Source of the DNA: Carnegiea gigantea
Taxonomy: Eukaryota > Streptophyta > Magnoliopsida > Caryophyllales > Cactaceae
Direction of reading: 5' to 3'
Length of the DNA stretch: 64,000 bases
Assembly (NCBI GenBank): GCA_029747015.1
Contig: JAKOGI010000335.1
Location: 549,501 to 613,500 of the forward strand
Positions 10,968-22,075 of this stretch are shown here, piece by piece. The position numbers and the translations under genes were made by a program. The stretch's first letter is position 1. Every line of letters begins with the position of its first letter. The notes beneath the pieces are model-generated. The model was not told the DNA's origin. It did no database searches and saw only the letters and a program-made list of their open reading frames with translations.

Positions 10968-12275
10968 TGTTGAATTTACTCACACAAGGATATACAAGGG
11001 GGGTGAATTGTGTCTACCAGTTGTTTTGGTTTTCTCAAAACACTCGACAAAACTATTTGGAACGCGTGTTTGCAGTAAAGCAGAAACAAGTATAATTACG
11101 GAAACAGTAAAGAAGACACAATATTTTTACGTGGAAAACCACCTCTGGCCTAATTAAGGTGTAAAAACTACGACCTACCTCAGTAGGATTTCAACAACAC
11201 TTTTACTAATACGGGCCAAATTCGTTACGCATGTAACTCACACGTGACTACGTCACACACGTAACTTAGTCTCCCTTGAGACCCTCGTTACAAACACGTA
11301 ACTAGCCTCCACTTGAGAACTAGCCACACACCATGTTAAAGTCTCCCAACACTTGGGCACACTCTAATCTCACTGATGACAGAGGAGAATAGAAAAATAC
11401 CTTACTTTGAATGCTTCTAAATAAGTTGAATGTAAGGTACAATACAATCCCTATTATGCCAATATAGATAACTCAATTTAGCACACTTCTTGAAGGTGTT
11501 TCAATCATAAATTTTTCTCACAGAAAACTCGATTTTGCTCCTAGAAAAACCATGAATGAAAATGTTGAGAGGCAAGAGACTATATACCCACGGAATACTT
11601 GTGCTGCAAGTATGTGGGAGGTTTTGGATTTAAGCAATAACTCTAAAAAATAATCAATATTCCGAACGGAATTGAATCTCTCAACATTATCTTTTTTGCA
11701 AATCATATCTTGAAGGATAAGATAAAATCTTTTGATAGTATCTTTTTAGGAAAACAATATTATTCAGTGAAGGACTCTTTGTAAGATAAAATATTATCAG
11801 AAAATCAATCCCACATATGTTAGGAATTTTGACAGTAGAAAAACACTTGAAAATCTTTGGGATAAGAGTTTTATACATTGCCCTCAGAACATTGCAGACC
11901 TGATTGTTCAAACTGTTTTGAGCAGTGTTCTGAGTTAGCGCAAGAAATTCTTCAAGGTGAGTGTTAAGTCAAGATCTTCTAATTGGCATATTAACAAGAA
12001 TCTAAAAAATAAAACCAATACTAAGCCTAAGCCTTTTGTTATCAACTGAGCTCCTTGCATATGGTTTTGATGTTCCATGCGACGTTCCTTGCTCTGTGCT
12101 TAGAACTGTTCTGATGCAATGTTCTCAGATTCTTGTGCATGTTATCAACTTTGATGCTCTATGCTCATTCGAACTGTTGTCCAGGGTGTTTGCAACCTGT
12201 TCCAGCATACAATTCTCGCATACTACTCAAGCATAGCATGATAGCATATTAACTGGTACATTTGGGTTGTTATCA
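10968..12275 (-). repeat. Probable solo copia-type LTR (minus strand)
   Basis: Read on the minus strand it starts TGATAACAACCCAAATG and ends with a CACCCCCC stretch, GTGTGAG and AAATTCAACA, the usual shape of a long plant copia LTR end. No internal domains adjoin it, so it is probably a solo LTR left by recombination. No clear 5-bp duplication was found at the chosen ends. The short ORFs inside are not convincing. Confidence 0.5.
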
Positions 12276-12446
12276 TCAAAAGCTTACATATGATTGTTTT
12301 AACACAGAAGATCATTAGACGGAACCATTGAGGTGATATTAAAAACTTTTCACACTACAGGATTAGTATCTAATAAGATACAAAAATGGAAAAACTTAAC
12401 AAGCTAGGATAATGCAACTGCGCAAGCAAGAAGAAACCACATATAC
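12276..12446. other. Short host remnant between two insertions
   Basis: This AT-rich DNA lies between the solo LTR and copia B. The last five bases, TATAC (12442-12446), probably form the left target duplication of copia B (TGTAC at 26793-26797, one mismatch). No gene is seen. Confidence 0.5.
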
Positions 12447-12709
12447 TGTAGAAATTTACGATATTTGGAAGCAAGAACCAACTGAGCTTGAAGACCTCGG
12501 TACTTCTCATTGATTTGCATGACCAATACAAGCTCTACGTATATGACAAACAAGCGAGAATGTTGTGCTAGCCCTAGTTAACTACTTGGCGGCTAAGCAA
12601 CACCAACATTAGGCAAGAATACAATTCTGCCAAAATAAGAACACTAGCATATCCACAACTTTATCACTTAAGGAATAAAAAATATTTATAGAATATTGCT
12701 ATTCTATCA
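12447..12709 (-). repeat. 3' LTR of copia B
   Basis: On the minus strand it begins TGATAGAATAGCAAT and ends TTTCTACA. It matches 26533-26792 along its length with scattered substitutions. The AACTTGAGGGGGAG polypurine tract adjoins it at 12710-12723. Confidence 0.9.
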
Positions 12710-12770
12710 CTCCCCCTCAAGTTGAGGCATACGGATTAACGATGTCCAACTTAGATTGTAGATATGTGAA

Positions 12771-13510
12771 CTAGTGCTTGCTAAGAGCTTTAGTGAAGAT
12801 GTCTGCAACCTGATTCTGGGAAGAGATGTAGCAAGTGACTAATTCGCCTGACAAAAGTCGTTCTCGAACGAAATGACGATCTAACTCAATATATTTTGTT
12901 CTTTTATGAAACACTGAATTTTTGGCAATATGTAGCACCGCTTGATTGTCACAAAATAATTGCATAGGAGTAAGAATAAATATGCGCATGGAGGCTAAGA
13001 ATGACTTTAACCCGTAAAAGGTCACTAGTAACGGTGTCCATAGCACGATACTCCACTTCAACTAAGAAGCGAGATACCATAGTCTGTTTCTTTGTCCTCC
13101 ATGAGACGGGTGAGCCTCCTAATGTGACAAAATAACTAGTAAGAGATTTCCGAGTTAGGGGACATGCTCGCAATTAGAGTTACAGCAGGCGATAATGTGT
13201 AAATCAGAGTAACTTCGCAGAAGAATGCCTTACTCGGGTTTGCCTTTGAGATAACGAAGGACCCGTCGAGCGACATCCATGTGAGCCTCCTGGGGGGCTT
13301 GCATAAATTAAGATAAAATATGAACAGAATAACTTAACTCGGCTCGAGTAAGTGTAAGGTAGAGAAGTCGACCCACTAGGCGACCATATTGAGTTGGATC
13401 GTCTAGGACCTTCCCAGTTGCTAAGCCTAGTTTGTGATTAGTTTCCATAGGAAAGTCTGCTGGCTTAGCTCCAAGAAGTCCACAGTCGTCCAGAATTTCA
13501 AGGGCATACT
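12771..13510 (-). pseudogene. Copia B RNase H and polyprotein end
   Basis: The terminal stretch shows FCDNQAVLHIAKN, HKRTKYIELDRHFVRERL and NQVADIFTKAL, the ending of copia polyproteins with the RNase H aspartate in CDN. The upstream part near 13050-13170 (RKSLTSYFVTLGGSPVSWR and VEYRAM) is in another frame, so at least one frameshift lies near 13060. It follows the RT at 13515 directly. Confidence 0.85.
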
Positions 13511-13514
13511 TTCA

Positions 13515-14513
13515 TTAGCAAAGAAAGAAGCCTTTTTCACTTTGGGCCACTTCGACCCCTAAAAAATACTTGAGTGGGCCCAGATCTTTAATGCGAAAGC
13601 ACCGTTTGAGATAGACTTTGAAATCAGCACAGAAATCATCATCATTTCCAGTTAGTACCAAATTATCAACATAAACTAATAAGACCATAAATTTGTTGCC
13701 CTTGGAATATGTGAAAACAGAGTAATTGGCATAGGAACGAACAAACCCGTAGGCAACAAGCTTTGAGTATAACTCTGCAAACCATTGGCGAGATGCCTCT
13801 TTCAAGCCATATAACGATTTCTCAAGGCGGCAGACTTTGGTGGGGCATGTAGTCTTGAATCCAGGAGGAAGAGTCATATAAACTTCCTCGTCTAAGTCAC
13901 CATGCAGAAATGCATTATTGATATCCATTTGATGAAGGGCCCATCCTTTTGCTGCTGCTATTGAAAGAAAACAGCGTACACTTATCATTTTTACAACTGG
14001 GGTAAATGTCTCGTTGTAATCAAAACCTTCTATCTGCTTGTCACCCCGAATCACCAAGCGTGCTTTATACCGCTCAATATTGCCATCGGAGTTATACTTG
14101 ACCTTGTATACCGATTTATAATTTATGGGCTTGTGGCCTGGAGGCAAATCAATAATGGACCAGGTCTGGTTCTGCTCTAGAGCTTCAATTTCTTGGACCA
14201 TTGCTTCCTGCCACTTAGAATCTTTTACAGCCTCATGAAAGAACCTAGGCTCCATAAGTTTGGTAATAGCAGCTAAATAATGTCGATGAGAATAAGAAAA
14301 ATTATCACATATAACGTAATTCGCAATCGGATATTGTTTACCTGAAGACACCTTTTGGATTGGGCTTGCATTGGAAGGAGGGGTTATAGACTGAGACATA
14401 TAACAATTGTAGTCTTGTAAGTGCGACGGTGCTTTCTGAACTCTCTTGCTAGGTTCCATATTCGGTGCTACTGAGCCGGTTGGATCAGAAAGATTGCTCC
14501 CCCTGTCAGCCAA
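13515..14513 (-). pseudogene. Copia B reverse transcriptase with altered active site (YVDN)
   Basis: Typical RVT_2 motifs appear in order on the minus strand: YKARLVIRGDKQIEG, ETFTPVVKM, HQMDINNAFLHGDL, LEKSLYGLKEASRQWF and FLGVEVAQS. The catalytic box reads YVDN instead of YVDD (13662-13673), so the second active-site aspartate has become asparagine, a single-base change (GAT to AAT). The frame is otherwise open for 332 residues. The enzyme is predicted to be inactive. Confidence 0.9.
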
Positions 14514-14519
14514 AGTACC

Positions 14520-15816
14520 TGGACTAGGCTGTGGTGACTGGGCTTAGAGGGGGCCTCTTGAGTCCGGTAATGGATGAGCAGTGGGCTGGAGCATGGTAGG
14601 AGCCGAAAGTGGCTCAGTGCTGGGCCCAACGACCTCCTTTGGCCCAACACCCCCTGATGTGGGCGACTGACTGCTGCGAGGATCCATCGGCCTAATTGTC
14701 GTATTTGCCCGAACTGGGCTAGGCTGAGAAGCTGCTTCTGGCCTGGAGGCAAGCGGCATCATGCCTCGCCTATTGGTATGGCCTAATTTGGGCATTCCAT
14801 TAGGGGGGCAGAGAGTAGGATGATGCTCATCCTCCATGTGATCATCAAATGTCCAACCCAAATCATCCTTCAATTTGCTAAAATCATTTTCTAGGGTTGC
14901 TTGAGATACAAAGGGATAGGTTTCTTCATGGAAGATTACATCACAAACTAACAAATATCGTTCCAATTTCAATGTCTTACAACGTCCGACCCTTCTTACC
15001 ATGTGGATATCCTACAAAGATGAGTCGCTTGCTGTGTGACCCACATTTATCCTTTTCCCTTGGGTTATTGTATGTATAACACAAACACCTAAACACCCTA
15101 ATATGGTCATATGATGGTTTGATCTTAAATAGTTCTTCATAAGGAGTTTTGCTATGAAGAGTCCCAGTGGGTGTTCGATTAATAAGATAGGTTGCGGTTA
15201 ACACACATTCTCCCAAAATTCAATGGGTAGATGAGCTTCAAAATGAAAAGTCGTAGCAACGTTTAGGACATGATGGTGTTTTCTGCTCTACTCGTCCATT
15301 TTGTTAAGGAGTGCCAACACAACTAGTCTTATGAATTATGTCATGCTCCTTACAAAACTATTTCATAGGAATTAAGACAAACTCACAACCATTGTCACTC
15401 CTAATGGTTTTAACCTTTGTACTAAATTGGGTTTGCACCATAGCATAAAATTCTTTAATTAGTTTTGATGCTTCATTTTTGCACTTCATGAGATATACCC
15501 AAACACAATGACTATCACCATCCAAAATAGAAAGACAGTAGCTTGCTCTACAAAAGGACTTAACAAAATAAGGTCCCCATATGTCACAATCAATAAGATC
15601 AACTGGTTTTGAGGCTTTATTCTCGTTAATATTGAAAGATAATGGAGTTTGTTTTGCTCTTAAACACACATCACACAATTCCTTTTGATTACTACTACCA
15701 ACTACTCTAGAAACAGTATTAGATAAATTGGATAATACCTGATTTAACGGATGCCTCAATCTTCAATGCCATAGCTCATGAGTTATCACTTTGTTTGCTT
15801 GTGCTTGTGTCGTTGC
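14520..15816 (-). pseudogene. Copia B integrase (part 3' of the nested insertion)
   Basis: The GAG-pre-integrase segment near 15690-15790 reads HELWH, a stop, then RLRHPLNQVLSNL. CDVCLRAKQ is the zinc-binding end, and CDIWGPYF with IRSDNGCEF are core motifs. The segment TATYLINRTPTG with TPYEELFKIKPSYDHIR (about 15100-15200) is the integrase C-terminal region. The frame breaks near 15360-15220 and again near 14977. The upstream part of this reading continues across the insertion at 24679. Confidence 0.88.
15812..15816. repeat. Target site duplication of the Athila-like element, left copy (GTTGC)
   Basis: GTTGC precedes the left LTR and GTCGC (24674-24678) follows the right LTR, with one mismatch. 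The copia B reading joins in frame across the insertion when one copy is removed, which supports the placement. Confidence 0.75.
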
Positions 15817-17033
15817 TGATGAACTCCTATTTTACCTTATTTTACCTCCCATTTGATCCCTGTTTCTCATTATTTTTATGTCAAATATAGATGAGAAAGG
15901 ATCAAATTCACTTCCTTTGATTCAATTGTGCCTATAAAGTTATTGTCCTACTTTCATGAGAAATCTCTTGGTTTTGATAAAAAGGATAGCTTTGGAATGA
16001 ATTACAAGAAAGAATAGAGGTGTAAGAAGCCTTGGAAACCAAGAGAGAAGCAATGGGGAGAGTTTCTGCTGAACTAGAGATTTGGCATGGGAGCCCTGTG
16101 CCCAGTGGCACGACCGTGCCATGGTGGCATGGGTACCCTATGCCAGGTAGCACAACTGTGCCATTCCTCAGTTTTTATGATAAAATCCACTTTTAGGCTT
16201 CCTATTAGGGGGCTCCTTGGGAGGATTTTAGGAGAGGCAATTTAGGCTTCCTCATCCCATTCTCAGACCCCATTAGGGGGAATAAATTAGGGTAACTAGG
16301 TTAGATTAAAAGACTATTTTTGATTCAAGCATTTGGATTCGATCTTCAATTCAATCAAGTATAAGTTTTCTCTTCTCTTCCTCTCGCTATTTTGTATATT
16401 TATGTTCATGTTTTGGTTTATATGCTTTTGCAATGTTTAGTGATTATAGTTGTGATTTTGGATTGTGATTAGCCTCCTAATGGCTAATTGATCTTGTTTA
16501 GGCCTTTATCCACCTTGTTTATACTTGAATTTAGAGTTTTCCTTCATGCTTGCTAAATGTTCAATGAAATGCTTGAAAGAACTTTGGCATTCGACTTATG
16601 CTGAGAGGTGGGATTGATTGTCTAGTGTGGGTTGAGAGAATAGTTGGGATTCAGATACGAAAATAGTCTCGATCGCTAGCTAGATGAAGGGTTGTCAATC
16701 TTGTAGTTTAATTTAGCTAATCTCATGAAAATAGGAGCTTAGAACAATTAGACTAGCTGATGACCCTTGAGAGAGGGCTTAGGTGGTCTTTAATGATGCA
16801 ACCGATCATCTCTAAATACTAGTATAACTTAGGAAGGTTAGGGTTTGACTTGATTAGTTGGTTTATCTCAGGTTTAATCACAATCAAAGTCTTTGTTTTT
16901 GTTTTAGCAGTTTAGTTTTATTTTCTATCCCTTCTGTTTTGCCTAACTTGAGACGTTTTAGTTAGTTCTAATGTTTGAAAATACAAATCTCATGCTTTAG
17001 TTAGGGTTTATAAATATAAAAACTTTCCTAATA
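15817..17033 (+). repeat. Left LTR of the Athila-like element
   Basis: It matches 23414-24673. Near its start it carries the GC-rich palindromic block (GGCACGACCGTGCC and variants, about 16085-16165) found in three other LTR-like places in this window. The 3' 50 bp differs from the right LTR by an insertion/deletion of about 40 bp. Confidence 0.9.
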
Positions 17034-17039
17034 AGTTTT

Positions 17040-17057
17040 TGGCACCGTTGCCCGGAA
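17040..17057 (+). promoter_or_regulatory. Primer binding site of the Athila-like element (Asp tRNA type)
   Basis: TGGCACCGTTGCCCGGAA differs at a few positions from the Asp-tRNA complement used by Athila elements. It lies six bases after the LTR. Confidence 0.75.
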
Positions 17058-17143
17058 GTTGGCAATTTTCAATATCAGAGCTTACTTGAGTATTCGAGAC
17101 TAGGTTGCTATTTGGAAAAAAAATATATTATTTTCGAAAAAAA

Positions 17144-17747
17144 ATGCCTATTTTTCACTTTCCTCAACATGAGCACGAATTATTTTGGAGATATTATGGT
17201 AGATTACATGCTTTTCTTGCTCACTGTGTACCTTGCTTGGATAAGTGGAAAATTTTGAGTATAGTCGATAAGGGTGAGAATTGTGAGAGCCGTGCTCTTT
17301 TGGAGCATTGAAATTTTTGTGCTAAAAACGTTGATGAAGCATGAGATTTGCTTGATTGGTTGGCTGGGGATACTTATGAATTTGAGACTAGTTGTGCTAA
17401 TTCTTTCTCCTCATCCCCCTGTATCCCTAATTATGCTTTTCTTGTGTGTGAATTTGCAATTGTTCCGGCCATGACAATTATTCTTGTCCTTGTGATATTT
17501 CTGCTGATGTGTTTGCTGGACTTTCTAGCATGATTGAGACAATGAATAAGCAACAGCTTGAGCTTATTAATTTTATGCGGGAGCATGACCTATCACGTGA
17601 AACTGACCCTAGGTTTCGTTCCCCTGAACCTGATGTTAACTTGTGTGATGATGGTGAGTCTTTTCCTACTCTAGAGTCTGGATTAGAGGAAGTATTTGAC
17701 TCTCTCTCGACCACTGTGCCCCCTTTTGCTCCATCTTCACCTAACAC
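17144..17747 (+). pseudogene. 5' half of the single ORF of the Athila-like element
   Basis: The reading includes FHFPQHEHELFWRYYGRLHAF, then LLDWLAGDTYEFE, then IETMNKQQLELINFMREHD and DVNLCDDGESFPTLESGLE. I recall this pattern as a recurrent unnamed ORF of non-autonomous Athila-like elements in dicots such as grape, but this is from memory and unchecked. It looks gag-related and has no zinc knuckle or catalytic motif. Stops and frameshifts break it near 17310, 17345 and 17500. It is cut by the CACTA element at 17748 and resumes at 21366. Confidence 0.6.
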
Positions 17748-17779
17748 CTGTATAAAAAATAATGCATCTTTCCGCATTT

Positions 17780-17910
17780 GTATCACCATACTTAATTAAA
17801 GTGTGGGGAGAAAAATGATAAGATTTGGTAGTTTTCTCGATTCCACATTTAACAAGTGTGGGTAAATTATGAACCTATTCCTATACTTAATAAGTGTGGG
17901 GAATTAAAAA
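17780..17910. repeat. Left subterminal repeat cluster of the CACTA element
   Basis: Several copies of AGTGTGGGG-like units appear (for example at 17801, 17856 and 17895). The mirror cluster at 21110-21345 has the reverse-complement set. In this family such units are transposase binding sites. Confidence 0.65.
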
Positions 17911-18299
17911 GAGCTTTTATAAATACTTTTTATTATATTAATAAGGTAATTTTTACAAAATATTTTAATATTTATATCTAAATATATTAGCAAAAGGAAT
18001 AAAACAAACAATAAAAAAAAATACCCAAATATCTAACAAAATAAAACTATCATATGAAAAATTTAGCGGGTACTTTGCCTACCTACCCCCTATAAGAACA
18101 ATGGGGGTGTATAGCACTAATTTTTTTGCAATTTTAAAAAGTGTCATACTTGAAAATATTATGAGTGGCTAATATGGCAAAATTTTAAGGAACTATTCTC
18201 TTACACAAATTATCAGCTAAAAAGTTCCACAAAATTCCCACTAAAGCATAAGCGCAACACGCTTGTGGCATTAATTGAAGATGTTATTGAAAAAAGGAA

Positions 18300-19560
18300 A
18301 AGAAAATATATTAGGATCCAATAAATTGATTGAGCCCTAATCCTCATCTCCATCGTCTCTCTGGCATATCACCACTGTCGCATCTCTATGTTTTAATTCT
18401 CTCTTTCTCTCTCCTCCATAGATGTTTCGTAGCTACTCCATCATTCCCTGCATCAACTATTTGAAGAATTGGTGCCCATATCCCTCTTCATCAGCGGTCT
18501 ACTGATTCAGTCGCCTCCATCCTCTATTCTATTTGGGTTTTCGAACGAAGTAGCCTCACATCTTTCTCAAAGACGTCAAATCGGTTAGGTTATAAGGTTA
18601 GTGTTTTAGTTTCTTTAAATCTTTTGTGAATTAAACAATTTTAGTCTGTATTTTGCCTAACTTGTATAATTCGCTTATATTCATACATATGGAGTTCCCA
18701 TTAAATCGTATCTTGATAAACCCAGACCTGTTGCCCAATTTGCCTCCTACTTCTTCACTACAAATGTTTACAATAACCATTCATCTTAATTAGAATCTTA
18801 AAGCAAAGAAGTCCAAAATACCCAACTTGAATCATTGGGCCCAAGTTTGTCGCCTCAGATAGAGACATAGAAAGAAACCCAATTGTCAAAAATTCTGGAT
18901 TAATTATGAAAAGGATAATTGTTTGTTTCCTGGGTAGCAAGTTGGTGCCTTTGCACAAGTCTAGCAAATGGCTTACTAGGTCTGTGGGCTTGGTTACGAT
19001 GGTTCACTTTGTCTCTGAGCAGAAGTGACAGTGAAGGTGTTACCTTGTTAATCACATGGCTTTTCTTGAATTTACAGTTACATTTGTGTTGATTTCAAGC
19101 ATAGCAGTGACGAAAGTAGTTTGCAAAAGTGTGCGTAATCAAGCTACGTATCTTTTGTTTTGAAGAGGTATTTGGGGTCCTTCATAAGTGTCTATGTGAG
19201 TTTGCTTGGAAAAAGAACTTTCTATTCTACTGTGTTAATCGGGGCCCTGTGCCTGGAGCCTTTGTAGTAAAATTTGTATTCCCCCAAAAAAAGTGCTGAT
19301 AATTGTTTGATTAATAGTAACCTCTTCAATGGTGAGCAGTTATGTGCATTTGTATAGTCTGTGTTGATGAAAGAGGAAGAATGACTTCCTCCTTTATAGA
19401 TATGGATTCTGTAGTTGTGTTTTTCATTCCTACTTCTGTGTTTAGTATATGACGAGAACCAATTGGCTTGTTCTGGAATGAGGATGACTAAGTTTTTTGT
19501 CAATTTTCTGGATAGTTTGATACTTAGCATTTTCCTGAAACAGTTCAGGTGAAACTATTT
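18300..19560 (+). other. CACTA interior: possible captured 5' UTR and intron, no ORF
   Basis: From about 18320 the text is CT-rich (TTCTCTCTTTCTCTCTCC near 18398) and reads like a plant 5' UTR, with possible donors such as AAG|GTTAGT near 18598. A CAG|GTGAAAC just before the glyoxalase ATG (19549-19553) could be the acceptor of a 5' UTR intron. This is inferred; no protein is recognised here. Confidence 0.35.
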
Positions 19561-19564
19561 GGAA

Positions 19565-19865
19565 ATGGCTGAGGGTGGACCTGCTGCTCCTAGTGCTGAA
19601 CTTTTGGAATGGCCAAAGAAGCGCAGGAGAAGATTCCTGCATGTTGTGTATCGTGGTGGTGATCTTGATCGCACCATCAAGTATGCTGATTGCTGTTACA
19701 ACTTACAAGCCAAGTAGTAGTGGTACTTGATTAGAAACATCACCTAAAGCTAAGATCTCTTGCTTTTATATAATACTCCTGTTAGGTTTTACACAGAATG
19801 TTTTGGAATGAAGCTACTCAGAAAGAGGGATGTTCTAGAGGAGTTGTTGTAGAGTTAACATGCAG
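19565..19865 (+). pseudogene. Captured glyoxalase I (lactoylglutathione lyase) exons
   Basis: Glyoxalase I converts the methylglyoxal-glutathione adduct to lactoylglutathione in the cytosol. Exon 1 (19565-19680) opens with MAEGGPAAPSAELLEWPKK and continues RFLHVVYRGGDLDRTIK, the N-terminal text of plant glyoxalase I. A 105-bp intron with GT-AG ends follows (19681-19785). Exon 2 (from 19786) restores FYTECFGMKLLRKRDV in phase. After LEE the text jumps to VVELTC, which belongs downstream in the protein, so part of the coding region is deleted and the frame shifts into a stop. It is a truncated copy captured by the CACTA element. The parent gene is not in this window. Confidence 0.85.
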
Positions 19866-20003
19866 TGAGTTCTAAGTTGGATATATGTTTATTTCTAGCC
19901 TTTGTAAGCCTATTTTGATGCTTGTATATTCTTACATTTAAGGTTTGATTTGTCGTTTAGTTTGGGTTAACTAAGTCTAAAAATAAGCCATCATTTATTG
20001 TAG

Positions 20004-20065
20004 GCCTATATTGAGTGTAAAAAGAAGGTAGACAAGGAGTTACTGAGCAAGATTCTTTATGAAAG
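20004..20065 (+). other. Exon-like block of unknown origin inside the CACTA element
   Basis: A TAG acceptor (20001-20003) and an AAAG|GTTGTT donor frame a 62-bp open reading. In one phase it gives AYIECKKKVDKELLSKILYER. I do not recognise the protein. It may be a further exon of a second captured gene, or chance. Confidence 0.3.
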
Positions 20066-20122
20066 GTTGTTCACTATTGTTCAGTAACCTAGTAAGAGGA
20101 TGCTATTCATTTTTATTTAGGG

Positions 20123-20545
20123 TTTTATTGTTAGCTAAACTCAGTTGTAGTTCTATTATTGGTTGAACTTAGTTGGATTCTATTATCGGTTGGACTCAGT
20201 TGGTTCGATTGTTGGTTGAATTCAATTGAGTTCTATTGTTGGTTGAACTAATGGTTCTATTGTTAGTTGAACTCAGTTGGGTTCTGTTGCTGGTTTAACT
20301 TACTTGGGCTTTGTTATTGGTTGAACTCGGTTGGATTATATTATTAATTGAACTCACTTGGTTGCAGTTCTATTGTTGGTTGAACTCGGTTGTAGTTGTA
20401 TTATTGGTTGAACTCAATTGTGATTAATTCTATTGTTAGTTGAACTCACCTAGGTCTTATATATTGTTAGTTAAACTCGATTGTGGTTCTATTCTTGCAT
20501 TGTGGTTCTATAGCTGGTTGAACTCTGTTGTACGTCTTTAAACTT
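20123..20545. repeat. Degenerate minisatellite of about 30 bp inside the CACTA element
   Basis: Roughly 13 diverged copies of a unit like TTCTATTGTTGGTTGAACTC follow one another, with spacing that varies from about 28 to 45 bp. No ORF is maintained. Internal minisatellites are known in CACTA elements. Confidence 0.8.
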
Positions 20546-21109
20546 GATTCTGCCGAGTCTACGTCTATGTTAATCTCTTTGGTTATCTTAATTTATAGCA
20601 ATTCATTTCTTTGTGTGTTTCAATTGTCTAACAAGTTGCATTTCTGAAGCTAACATCTCTCAGTGAAGAAAATAAAGATGGAGATTTTTTTATATATTCT
20701 TGGACTTTAGGCATGTTTTCAAAGTGTAGTTTTAAGTAGTATATAGAGTAACAAAATATTCAATTAGCTACCTACAACAAAAAAAATTAGCAAGATAGAT
20801 CCAAAACAATGTAAGAATATTTAGTTTTGATTACCTTAGTCTTTATTGCTGTGTCTATAATTAATTTTTTCAGCACTACCATGTAATTTATTTAATTGAT
20901 GTTTTATCTACTTTAATTTGTTGATTTGTTAATTTTATTCATTTATGCAGGGTGATGCGCGCTGGTAATTAGTATAAAACTTGTTAATTAAAAAAAGAAC
21001 AATTGTATCCAATTGTTCTATTTTTAACTTAATAAATTTTATATTAATTGCCAGCATTATTTTTTAAAAAACTAAGACAATACTAGTAACAGTTTTAAGT
21101 ATGGGGAAA

Positions 21110-21365
21110 ATTATGACTTCTTGCATTTTTCAGAGTGCGCATAGCGTAAAATGGCCACACATAAATTGTGGGTAATTAGTACTTACTCCGCATTTATAAA
21201 TGTGAAAATTATAGCTCTATCCGCATTTTCACTAAGTGTGGAGAATATTTCCACACACTTAACTTCCCCACGTTTAGCATAAGTGTGGGTAACTACTATT
21301 TCTGCACTTATAAGTGTAGTTATTAGCAAAATTAAATGTGGAGGGAAGTAACATTTTTTGTAGTG
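21110..21365. repeat. Right subterminal repeats and terminal inverted repeat of the CACTA element
   Basis: Multiple units such as CCGCATTT, TAAGTGTGG and CCACACTT occur in both orientations. The last bases TTTTTTGTAGTG are the terminal repeat, followed by the CAC duplication. Confidence 0.75.
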
Positions 21366-22075
21366 CACCTTTAAGGACAACACTGCATTTATCCCGACCT
21401 TCCTTGATTCACCTCACCCTTTAACTCAGTCGATGAGGTTTGGGGTGGTGAGGTATTTAGTATTGATGTTAGTCTTGATGAGGATGATTCTTGTTGTGGG
21501 TCTGACAATATAGCTATTGAAGAGCATGATACTAATGAGACTCTTGTTGGGAGGCCTGGTGTGGATGTTATGTTTACAGTTTTACCTAGTCTTGATCATG
21601 ATGACCAGATGTCCCTCGATCTCCTCGACATTTTTCATGTTTCTCCTTCAGGTTCACTACCCTCCCATTGCCCTGAGTGTCACGATTGGCCACTTGTTGA
21701 TTCTCATGCTGTGCTTGAGGGGAATAAGGTCGACTATTATGAGACTCTAGATACCTTTAGAGGGTATAACCGCTTCCTTGATCCTTACAATCTGTACCTA
21801 GAGCATTTACCTGGAAAAATCATGTTAATATTGCCCTTGACTACTCTACTGATTTTTCCAAGGCATTTGATAAGTTTAGGAGAGTATTCACTATCATTTT
21901 TGGATTCATGTTTTTGTGCTCTTACTTACATCCATCTGAGTTGCATGCTCAAGTGTTCGATAAGCTCCTGCGAGCTTTGACCGCATCTAAGTTCCGAACT
22001 CGAGTCCTGAGAGACAAGGAGTGGCTGATGCTCCTTGCGCCCTTGTGGTATAGTTTGGGTGCCTTCAGTGCCTGA
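21366..22075 (+). pseudogene. 3' half of the single ORF of the Athila-like element
   Basis: The reading resumes after the CACTA insertion with DVMFTVLPSLDHDDQ, HCPECHDWPLVD and YNRFLDPYNLYLEHLPGK. It then shifts frame at about 21810 to continue as HPSELHAQVFDKLLRALT and KEWLMLLAPLWYSLGAF before a TGA at 22073. It belongs to the same unnamed ORF family as the 17144-17747 part. No catalytic motif is visible. Its C-terminus lies about 1.3 kb before the polypurine tract. Confidence 0.6.

Larger units (their letters stand above)
17748..21365. mobile_element. Non-autonomous CACTA (En/Spm) transposon carrying host gene fragments
   Basis: The right end, read inward on the minus strand, is CACTACAAAAAATG, the classical CACTA terminus. 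The left end is a decayed version (CTGTATAAAAAATAATG). CAC lies on both outer sides (17745-17747 and 21366-21368), a fitting 3-bp duplication. Subterminal repeats of AAGTGTGGGG and relatives crowd both ends in opposite orientations, as in the family. No transposase is seen. The interior holds glyoxalase I exons, another exon-like block and a minisatellite. The left boundary is uncertain by a few bases. Confidence 0.8.

Noticed and set aside
10963..12280. A full retrotransposon at the solo LTR
   Set aside because: No gag or pol text and no second LTR adjoin it, and no 5-bp duplication could be identified.
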